DNA from: JAIQFL01 sp035295745
Lineage (GTDB): Bacteria; Acidobacteriota; Terriglobia; Bryobacterales; Bryobacteraceae
Assembly: GCA_035295745.1 (NCBI GenBank)
Contig: DATGIL010000051.1
Location: forward strand, 1-64,000
Length of the DNA stretch: 64,000 bases
Reading direction: 5' to 3'
Below the pieces are notes generated by a model. The model saw only the letters and a program-made list of their open reading frames with translations, searched no databases and was not told the DNA's origin. Positions within the stretch are counted from its first letter, which is position 1, and each line of letters opens with the position of its first letter. The position numbers and the translations under genes were made by a program. This document shows positions 51,856-58,972 of this stretch, piece after piece.

Positions 51856-53928
51856 TCAGACGCTTTTCGTGCTGATTCCGAGCTTGCGCATCTTGGCCTG
51901 CAGCGTCGTCCGCTTCATGCCCAACTTCGCTGCCGCTCCCGAATCTCCGCCGACCCGTCCGCCGGCGTCGTGAAGAGCGCGAATAATCGCCTCCCGTTCC
52001 GCCGTCGCCAGAGTCACGACGCTCGCCGCCGGCGTCACCGCATGCTTCAACTCCCGGACCGGCGCCTGCAGCACGGGACCCGGCGAGACGATCACCGCGC
52101 GCTCGATGAAATTCTGGAGTTCGCGAATGTTGCCCGGCCAGTGGTAACGCGTCAACACCTGCATGGTCTCCGAAGGAATGGTGTTGATCCGACGGTTCAT
52201 GCGGCGCGCGTTCTGCTGAACGAAATAGCGCACCAGCAACGGAATATCCTCGCGGCGGTCGCGTAGTGGTGGGACGGTGAGAGGAAAGACGTTGAGCCGG
52301 TAGTAAAGGTCGGCACGAAAGAGACGCTCCTCCACCATAGAGGAGAGGTCCCGATTCGTGGCCGCGATCAGGCGGGCGTCCGTCTTGATGGTGCGCGAAC
52401 TTCCCAAACGCTCGAACTCCCGTTCCTGGAGGACGCGCAGAAGCTTAGTTTGCAGTTCGAGCGGAATTTCGCCGACCTCGTCGAGAAACATACTGCCGCG
52501 GTGCGCCAGTTCGAAGCGCCCGATGCGCTGCGCGATCGCGCCCGTGAACGCGCCTTTTTCATGCCCAAACATCTCGCTTTCGAGCAAGCCGGTGGGAATC
52601 GCCGCGCAGTTCAGCTTGACGAAGGTGGCCTTGGAGCGTGAGCTGAGGTCGTGGATGGCCCGCGCGAGCAGTTCCTTTCCGGTGCCGGTTTCGCCGTAGA
52701 TGAGGACGGTGGAATCGGTGGGTGCGACGGTCTCCACCTGCTTGAGAATCGCTTTGAGGGCGGGACCCTGGCCGATGATCTCCTCGAACCGATTCTCCGT
52801 GCGGATCTCGTCTTCGAGGTAAACCTTCTCTTCAACCAGGCGGCTGTTCAGTTCCTCGATACGCTTGTAGGCCAGCGCGTTTTCGAGGGCGATGGCGACC
52901 TGCCCGGCGGCTTGCGAGAAAAACTGCAGATCGCCGGAGGTGAAGAAGTTCTTCTGGCGCGATCCCAGGTTCAGTGTGCCGAGCACGTTGGCATGCGAAA
53001 TCAGCGGCATGCAGCAGAGCGAGTGAAGCCCTTCCTGGGCCATGATGACGCCCGTGGTTTTGGAGATCGCCGAGGCCTCTTCGAGGGTGAACAGTCTTCC
53101 CTGGCGGCTCTGGAAGACATACCCGGCCAGCGAGTCATCCACAGGCACCACTGCATCCTCGCGAATCGCGCCCAAGCTGTCGGGAAAATCCAGCATCTGC
53201 AGGCGAAACGCACGCAGTTCGGGATCATAGATCAGCAAGCTGGCGTAGTCGAGGCCGAAGGTACGGCGCAAAGAGGACGAGATGGCTTGAAAAAGCTGCT
53301 TGCGTCCGAGGCAGCTCACCACAGCATTGTTGATTTCCAGCAGGGCGCGCAAACGGTCGCGCTCCCGCGAGAGCTGTTCCTCGTAGGCCCGTGACGATTC
53401 GAAATTCAGTGCATTGTCGACGGCCACGGCCACCTGGCGGGCTACCTGCTGCATGAATTCGATGTCTTCGGGACTGTAGGAGTCTTTGTGCAGGGAGCCG
53501 AAATGCAAGCCGCCGATATCGCGCTGAGCTGTGAAGAGGGGCAGAATGCAAAACGACTGGATGCCATTCGCGCTCAGCAGATCGCGGATGATGGGATAGC
53601 GTTTCTCTTCGACAATGTCGGCAATATAGTAGGGCTGGCGCGTCTCGAGCGCCAGACCGGTAGGCGTCTGGTCAAACGGAATGGGATCGTGCGTCTCGCC
53701 CAAGACCGGACGATCGGTGTGCAGAATGTGGAGACGGAGCACCCGCTCCTTGGGGTCGAGAAGAGTCAGGGTGATGAAGTCGAAGGAGACGAGCTGGTTG
53801 AGGCAGCGGCTGAGATCGGCGAATAAGGTCGAAAGCTGGCGGTGCGCCGCGATCGACTCGGCGACCTCCAGCAGCGTTTCATAGCGCGCGTGAGTTGCGT
53901 CCGGGTGTGTCAGAACAGGCGATGGCAT
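51856..53928 (-). CDS. Sigma-54-dependent Fis-family activator with two GAF domains
   Basis: A ~690-residue regulator. Two GAF sensor domains occupy roughly residues 20-180 and 195-370 (IQSFCILPLFTAQRDIGGLH, GLHSLCCMPLISHANVLGTL). An AAA+ sigma-54 interaction domain follows with Walker A GETGTGKE, the GAFTGA loop (EKGAFTGAIAQRIGRFELAH), DEVGEIPLELQTKLLRVLQE and the R-finger region. The C-terminal Fis-type HTH (REAIIRALHDAGGRVGGDSG, AAAKLGMKRTTLQAKMRKLG) binds DNA. The FhlA-like layout suggests sensing of a small ligand. Start uncertain: ATG 53928 or ATG 53994. It overlaps the STAS gene upstream by about 50 bp. Confidence 0.92.
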   Translation of the reverse strand: MPSPVLTHPDATHARYETLLEVAESIAAHRQLSTLFADLSRCLNQLVSFDFITLTLLDPKERVLRLHILHTDRPVLGETHDPIPFDQTPTGLALETRQPYYIADIVEEKRYPIIRDLLSANGIQSFCILPLFTAQRDIGGLHFGSLHKDSYSPEDIEFMQQVARQVAVAVDNALNFESSRAYEEQLSRERDRLRALLEINNAVVSCLGRKQLFQAISSSLRRTFGLDYASLLIYDPELRAFRLQMLDFPDSLGAIREDAVVPVDDSLAGYVFQSRQGRLFTLEEASAISKTTGVIMAQEGLHSLCCMPLISHANVLGTLNLGSRQKNFFTSGDLQFFSQAAGQVAIALENALAYKRIEELNSRLVEEKVYLEDEIRTENRFEEIIGQGPALKAILKQVETVAPTDSTVLIYGETGTGKELLARAIHDLSSRSKATFVKLNCAAIPTGLLESEMFGHEKGAFTGAIAQRIGRFELAHRGSMFLDEVGEIPLELQTKLLRVLQEREFERLGSSRTIKTDARLIAATNRDLSSMVEERLFRADLYYRLNVFPLTVPPLRDRREDIPLLVRYFVQQNARRMNRRINTIPSETMQVLTRYHWPGNIRELQNFIERAVIVSPGPVLQAPVRELKHAVTPAASVVTLATAEREAIIRALHDAGGRVGGDSGAAAKLGMKRTTLQAKMRKLGISTKSV

Positions 53929-54244
53929 CGGGACGTCGAGCAGCAGGCTGTTCTTCAACCGTACCATAACCCGTAGGATCGGATATCTCGCCAATCAGCG
54001 ACTGAATCAAAGGAGTGCTGGCGAGGAACCGAACACCCGCGTGACACATATCGGCCACCAGGGACTGACCATCGGGATCGATAAAATCGACTTCGCGGAG
54101 ATCCAGGACAGTCAGACGGCCTTCGGTGGTTGACGCCGACGTCTGCCAACACTGGCGTAATTCGTTTACCCAGGCACCCGACAACCTGCCTTCCAAACGA
54201 AAACGAAGCTCTCTGGCGCTGTCATGAATGGTAATCTTCAACAT
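53879..54244 (-). CDS. STAS-domain protein
   Basis: A 121-residue protein with an anti-sigma-factor-antagonist (STAS) fold: LKITIHDSARELRFRLEGRL, LTVLDLREVDFIDPDGQSLV, ADMCHAGVRFLASTPLIQSL. In SpoIIAA-like proteins a serine precedes the conserved helix (DSxG); here the equivalent is DPDGQ, so the phospho-acceptor is absent and regulation by a SpoIIAB-type kinase is unlikely. It overlaps the sigma-54 activator by about 50 bp, suggesting coupled expression and joint regulation. ATG 54244 is chosen by homology start; a longer form begins at 54262. Confidence 0.78.
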   Translation of the reverse strand: MLKITIHDSARELRFRLEGRLSGAWVNELRQCWQTSASTTEGRLTVLDLREVDFIDPDGQSLVADMCHAGVRFLASTPLIQSLIGEISDPTGYGTVEEQPAARRPDAIACSDTPGRNSRAL

Positions 54245-54456
54245 GGCCCGCCGAGGAAGCATGCACGAGGGCTGCCAGAGACGTCAAGACTCCAGGAATG
54301 AATAAGTTGGGAAAGAGCGTCGAGGCTGCGTGCTTGCCCAAATACTGGCAACGGCCCGCGGTTGGGCGCGATTTGGGCACTGCACGAATTCTTCACAATC
54401 GTGCCCTCGGTAAAGAATGACCAGCGTATTTAGATTGTGAAAGGGCAACCGAACGT

Positions 54457-54999
54457 ATGAAAGTGGCAATCATGATCCTGGCTGTGGGGTTGGCGCCGTC
54501 GTGGGCGCAGGAGATCAAACTGCCGCCCAGTTTGGAAAAACTCGCGGAGAAGGCAGAGGAAGCGGTGGTGGTATCGCTCGACAGTAACATGTTGAAGCTA
54601 CTCGCCAAGTTCGACGGCGGCGCGGATGCCGACCTCAAGCAGACACTCAATGGAATCGAGAGCATTTATGTGCGCAGCTTCCAATTCGGATTTGAAAACG
54701 AGTATAAGGATGCGGATGTGGAGGCGCTCCGCAGCCAGTTTCAGGGGCCGGGGTGGTCGCGAATCGTAGGCGTCCGCTCCAAGAGCCACTTTGAGGACGG
54801 GAACGTGGATGTGTATTTCAAAGACGGCGGCAACGGCAAACTGGGCGGCATCGTCGTGATCTCGGCCGAAGCGCGGGAGCTCACATTCGTGAGCATCGTT
54901 GGGTCGATTTCGCCCGAGCATCTGGTGGACTTGGGCGGCCATTTCCATGTCCCCAAGCTGGAAATGGCGCTCGGCAGCAGGCGAAAGGAGATGAGATGA
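54457..54999 (+). CDS. Secreted DUF4252 protein
   Basis: A 180-residue protein with signal peptide MKVAIMILAVGLAPSWAQ. The mature part has IKLPPSLEKLAEKAEEAVVV, SIYVRSFQFGFENEYKDADV, GGIVVISAEARELTFVSIVG and the short Arg-rich tail typical of the DUF4252 family, whose role is unknown. The stop overlaps the next start as ATGA, showing translational coupling. A minus-strand small RNA candidate ends just beyond the second gene. Confidence 0.82.
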   Translation: MKVAIMILAVGLAPSWAQEIKLPPSLEKLAEKAEEAVVVSLDSNMLKLLAKFDGGADADLKQTLNGIESIYVRSFQFGFENEYKDADVEALRSQFQGPGWSRIVGVRSKSHFEDGNVDVYFKDGGNGKLGGIVVISAEARELTFVSIVGSISPEHLVDLGGHFHVPKLEMALGSRRKEMR

Positions 55000-55508
55000 A
55001 ACTCCAGGCTACTGTCGTGATGTTGGCGTTTTCGACAGCGTTGGCAGGTGCGGATCGCGACTTCGAACGGATCGTGAAGGCAGTGGAATCGCACTACGGC
55101 GTCAAGCAGACTCATATTCCCCTGATGGGAGTGGCGAATCTCTTCACGAAGGTGGCACGGCCGGCGGGGACGAAGAGCTTCAAAATCGCAATCTTCGAGA
55201 ACATGGGGGCGGCGAACGGGTACGGAGAAAATGCGGGTTTCGACGGCCTGTTCGATGAGCTGGCCGCGGGCGGTCTGAGGCCGATGATCCGTACGCATTC
55301 ACGGCACAACGCGGAATCGACGTACATCTGCACGGGCGAAGTAGGGAAATGGACGCGAATGCTGGTCGCGACGTTCGATCGGAATCAAGCTACGGTGGTG
55401 GAGGTCGAGGTCAACATGGACACACTCTTGAAGGTCATCGCATCTCCGGAACATGCCGGGCAGATGTTCGGCCAGAATTTTGGCGGGAATCGGGATCGGG
55501 ACTGGTAA
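54996..55508 (+). CDS. Secreted hypothetical protein coupled to DUF4252
   Basis: A 170-residue protein with signal peptide MKLQATVVMLAFSTALAGAD. The mature part is mixed alpha/beta: DFERIVKAVESHYGVKQTHI, FKIAIFENMGAANGYGENAG, MLVATFDRNQATVVEVEVNM. I do not recognise the family. The ATG lies within the preceding stop (ATGA), so the two proteins are probably made in fixed ratio and may work together in the envelope. Its 3' end abuts the terminator of a minus-strand RNA candidate. Confidence 0.78.
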   Translation: MKLQATVVMLAFSTALAGADRDFERIVKAVESHYGVKQTHIPLMGVANLFTKVARPAGTKSFKIAIFENMGAANGYGENAGFDGLFDELAAGGLRPMIRTHSRHNAESTYICTGEVGKWTRMLVATFDRNQATVVEVEVNMDTLLKVIASPEHAGQMFGQNFGGNRDRDW

Positions 55509-55598
55509 AAAAGTAAAAGCCCCGAGCTGGGTACTCGGGGCCTGCACTCAGATTATGGCGGTGGGAGGGGACTCACCGCCTGGGATGCTGTCTGTGTT
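55507..55598 (-). ncRNA. Candidate small RNA with two hairpins and C-rich loop
   Basis: On the minus strand the RNA would start near 55598 and fold into two hairpins. The first has arms GGCGGTG and CACCGCC (55574-55580 and 55557-55563) with an AGTCCCCTCC loop segment. The second has arms GCCCCGAG and CTCGGGGC (55534-55541 and 55519-55526), followed by TTTTACTTTTTT, an intrinsic terminator. The loop run CCCCTCC is complementary to Shine-Dalgarno sequences. A good promoter lies upstream. The plus strand has no T-run after these hairpins, so the minus strand is favoured. Confidence 0.6.
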
Positions 55599-55604
55599 GT
55601 TTTG

Positions 55605-55633
55605 ATTATCACACCTTCAGATCTGATTGTCTA
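55605..55633 (-). promoter_or_regulatory. Promoter of the candidate small RNA
   Basis: On the minus strand TAGACA (55633-55628) and GATAAT (55610-55605) are separated by 17 bp, close to the sigma-70 consensus TTGACA/TATAAT. Confidence 0.55.
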
Positions 55634-55696
55634 CTATTTTTCAAAAACTTTTGAACCGATTTTCTGATATCCTACGGCGCAGCAGGGAGGCGCATC

Positions 55697-55963
55697 GTGG
55701 CGGTGCTGGTAGGCTTAGCCATCCTGATATCGATCTCGGCATGGGTCTGGCAGGATGCCAGGAAGCGCGGCATGAATCCGCGGTGGGCAATCGGCGTCGG
55801 GCTTGCGATGATTATCTTCCTGCCGCTCTACTTTGCGCTGCGGAAGCCGGTCAAATGTATCGAATGCGGGACGAACATTGACTCTTCTAGCAGGCGGTGC
55901 GCCAGTTGCGAGGAACGCGTGGCCAGCGAAAGCGACATCCGGTCAGGCCGGATCTTCGGCTAG
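55697..55963 (+). CDS. Small membrane protein with zinc-ribbon-like tail
   Basis: An 88-residue protein: one or two hydrophobic helices (VLVGLAILISISAWVW, WAIGVGLAMIIFLPLYFAL) followed by a C-terminal zinc-ribbon-like motif (CIECGTNIDSSSRRCASCEE). GTG 55697 follows GGGAGG at 6 nt, a good start. The role is unknown; the ribbon suggests a cytoplasmic adaptor or metal sensor at the membrane. It precedes the kinase pair but with no evident link. Confidence 0.78.
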   Translation: MAVLVGLAILISISAWVWQDARKRGMNPRWAIGVGLAMIIFLPLYFALRKPVKCIECGTNIDSSSRRCASCEERVASESDIRSGRIFG

Positions 55964-56119
55964 CCAAGTTCAGCCAGGCCGTTCCAGAATTGCGCAGTAG
56001 CCTAGTCCTACCGGTTCCATTCGTTTTCCCAGCAGCACAGCGGCGCCAAACTGCCTGTCGCGCGGGCCCTCTGGCACAGGGACTGGGCAGTATATAATCA
56101 CGTTGCACATGAGGTGCCC

Positions 56120-58972
56120 ATGAATCGCGAGGTGGAGATTGTCTTTCAGGAAGTCGCCGATCTCTCGCCCGCGCAGCGTGAACGCTACTTTTTGGAGCGG
56201 CAGGTAGGTGCGGAACTGCGCCACGAAGTGGAGCAATTGCTGCGTTTCGATTCAGGAACAAACCACTCTCTGACCGATTGCGTGGCCGGGTCCGCCGAAG
56301 TGTCACTCCGCTCGCACGATCGGCTGGATGAGGTCAGGCTGGATAGCCGCTGTGGCGCATACCGGCTGATCAGCCTTCTGGGCCGTGGCGGGATGGGCTC
56401 GGTCTACCTTGCGGAGCGCGCCGACGGAGAAGTGGAACAACGCGCCGCCATCAAGTTCCTGCGCTACGGCAATGACGACGTGGCCTTCCGCGACCGTTTC
56501 CTTCGGGAGCGCCAGATACTCGCTTCGCTCAGCCACCCGGGAATCGCACGCCTGTTGGACGCCGGTCACACGGACGACGGGCAGCCTTACCTAGCCATGG
56601 ACTATGTCGAGGGAACGCCCATCGATGTTTACGCGGCGGGGCTCGACGTTCGCGGCAAACTGGCGTTGTTCCTTCAGGTGGCGGATGCCGTCTCCTATGC
56701 ACATCGGAATCTCATCGTGCATCGCGACCTGAAACCGTCCAACATTCTCGTGGACGGCTCCGGCTGCGCGAAGCTGCTGGATTTCGGAATCGCCAAGATC
56801 CTCGACCCAGGTCAGGAGGAAACTCAGACCCGGGAGCGGCTGCTGACCCGGGAATATGCCAGCCCAGAGCAGGTGCGCGGCGGAGCACCAACCACTACCA
56901 CGGATGTTTACCAGTTGGGCGCCGTTCTCTACAAACTGCTCACCGGGCGCTCGCCGCACGTCTTTGCATCGGATGCTCCCGCCGCGGTGGAACTGGCAAT
57001 CTGCGTAAACCAACCAGCCCCCGCCAGCAGCCTGAATCGGCAGGTTTCCAGGGACTTGGATTTCGTGCTTGCCAAAGCGCTCCGGAAAGAGCCTGAGGAG
57101 CGCTATCCCTCGGTGGAGACCTTGGCGGACGACCTCCGCTCCTTTCTGGAGTGGCGGCCGGTACACGCGCGATCGGGCGATGCATGGTATCGGATGCGCC
57201 GGTTTGTGCGACGCTACCGTTTGCCGGTGGTGGCGGCGGCATTGGTTTTCACCAGCCTGTCGGTGGGCCTGTATGCCGCCAATCGGGAGCGCATCAATGC
57301 TCAGCGGCGATTTCTACAAGTGCGCCAGGTGGCCAATCGGTTCATTGCCTTTGACGGCGAGATTCGGGGACTACCGAACACCCTGGCTGTCAGAAAGCAA
57401 ATCGTCTCCACGTCGCTGGCGTACCTCGACGCACTGGGTGTGGAAGCTCGCGGCGAGCCGGATCTCGCCCTCGAGATCGGAGCGGCTTATCTCGAGGTTG
57501 CACGGATCCAAGGCGTGCCGGCTGATGCCCACCTTGGACAATTCGCTCAGGCGGAAGAGACTCTGGAAAGAGCGGATGTCTTCGTGAATGCCGCGTTGGC
57601 TGCTAATCGAGTGAACCGTCGGGCCCTGATCGCCTCTGCGCAAATTACCCATGACCGAATGATCGTCGCCATTGCGCAGAACCGCCGCCAGGACCTGCCG
57701 GCACAGGCAGCCAGAATCACCACCCAGCTCAACAGCTTGCAGTTCCAGGGTACGCCCGATGCCGAAGAAGCTGGGAAAGTGGATTCGCTGTTGCGGTGGG
57801 TGGCATTCGCCAAGGAATATCAAAGCACCGCCTTCGTTGTACCGCGACAATCGGAGCGTCGCATCGGCAATCTGAGGGCATCGTGGGGCGGCAACCAGCA
57901 TGGAGAGTTAGGCGATGGCACGTTCACTGGCACGAACGTTGCTGTGCCGGCGACGGGGTTAACCGATGTCGTAGCTCTGGCTGCCGGCTGGCATCATAAC
58001 GTAGCGCTCCGATCGGACGGCACCATCTGGACTTGGGGAAGCAATAACAGCGGACAACTGGGCATCGGCTCCAACCAGGACCAAAAACTGCCGGTGCAGT
58101 TATCGAGGTTGAACGATGTGGTCGCCATCGGCGCTGGACAGGATCACAGTCTGGCTGCGCGGGCAGACGGCACGGTCTGGGCCTGGGGTGGGAATTCCAG
58201 AGGCCAACTGGGCAACCTCAGCAAGCGCGCTAGCACTTTGCCGGTCCAAGTCGTTGGACTAAGAAAAGCGACCGCGGTCGCCGGCGGGGGAGCACACAGC
58301 TTGGTCGTGAAGTCTGATGGCACGGTGTGGGCTTGGGGCTCCAATAGTTACGGCCAACTTGGCATAGGCTCTAGCACCGACACAAACCAGCCCCTCCAGA
58401 TTTCGGGGCTTCGCGACGTGGTTGCTGTCGCCGCCGGCCGGTTGCACAGCCTCGCCCTGAAGTCAGACGGGACGGTATGGGCTTGGGGAATCAACGACGA
58501 AGGGGGACTGGGCATTGGCAGCGCCTTTGCCAGCAATGTGCCCGTCCGGGTCCCAGGATTGAGCCACGTGGTCGCGGTCACTGCGAGTGATGAGGTCAGC
58601 CTGGCGTTGCAATCGGACGGCACAGTTTGGGCTTGGGGAGCGAACGAGACCGGCGAGTTGGGAGACGGCACGAACGCTGGAAGCCACATACCGGTTCGGG
58701 TCTTGGGTGTGAGCGACGTGGCCGCCATCTCGTCATTCGCCGTGGAAGACGGCCACAGCTTGGCGTTGAGATCTGACGGCACGGTCTGGGCCTGGGGATA
58801 CAATGCCAGCGGGCAATTGGGTAACGGCACAACCACAAACTCTAACCTGCCAGTTCTGGTACCCGGTCTGGAAGGAGTGGTCGCCGTCGCGGCGGGCGGC
58901 CTGCACAGCCTCGCCTTGACTGTCGCCGGACGTGCCCTGCGAGTTGCTTCCCCTACCCCAGCGCAGCGGTGA
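56120..58972 (+). CDS. Membrane Ser/Thr kinase with C-terminal RCC1-type propeller (first copy)
   Basis: A 950-residue protein. The N-terminal ~80 residues form a helical extension (VEIVFQEVADLSPAQRERYF). The Hanks-type kinase domain (about 80-340) has GRGGMGSVYLAER, Lys112 (AAIKFLR), HRDLKPSNIL (Asp203) and DFGIAK (Asp221), all catalytic residues. A TM helix (PVVAAALVFTSLSVGLYA) lies at about 368-388, then a helical/TPR-like region, then seven RCC1-type repeats (about 588-940) with the pattern WAWGxNxxGQLGxG. Kinase inside, propeller outside is inferred. ATG 56120 follows GAGG. The stop overlaps the next gene (GTGA). Confidence 0.92.
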   Translation: MNREVEIVFQEVADLSPAQRERYFLERQVGAELRHEVEQLLRFDSGTNHSLTDCVAGSAEVSLRSHDRLDEVRLDSRCGAYRLISLLGRGGMGSVYLAERADGEVEQRAAIKFLRYGNDDVAFRDRFLRERQILASLSHPGIARLLDAGHTDDGQPYLAMDYVEGTPIDVYAAGLDVRGKLALFLQVADAVSYAHRNLIVHRDLKPSNILVDGSGCAKLLDFGIAKILDPGQEETQTRERLLTREYASPEQVRGGAPTTTTDVYQLGAVLYKLLTGRSPHVFASDAPAAVELAICVNQPAPASSLNRQVSRDLDFVLAKALRKEPEERYPSVETLADDLRSFLEWRPVHARSGDAWYRMRRFVRRYRLPVVAAALVFTSLSVGLYAANRERINAQRRFLQVRQVANRFIAFDGEIRGLPNTLAVRKQIVSTSLAYLDALGVEARGEPDLALEIGAAYLEVARIQGVPADAHLGQFAQAEETLERADVFVNAALAANRVNRRALIASAQITHDRMIVAIAQNRRQDLPAQAARITTQLNSLQFQGTPDAEEAGKVDSLLRWVAFAKEYQSTAFVVPRQSERRIGNLRASWGGNQHGELGDGTFTGTNVAVPATGLTDVVALAAGWHHNVALRSDGTIWTWGSNNSGQLGIGSNQDQKLPVQLSRLNDVVAIGAGQDHSLAARADGTVWAWGGNSRGQLGNLSKRASTLPVQVVGLRKATAVAGGGAHSLVVKSDGTVWAWGSNSYGQLGIGSSTDTNQPLQISGLRDVVAVAAGRLHSLALKSDGTVWAWGINDEGGLGIGSAFASNVPVRVPGLSHVVAVTASDEVSLALQSDGTVWAWGANETGELGDGTNAGSHIPVRVLGVSDVAAISSFAVEDGHSLALRSDGTVWAWGYNASGQLGNGTTTNSNLPVLVPGLEGVVAVAAGGLHSLALTVAGRALRVASPTPAQR

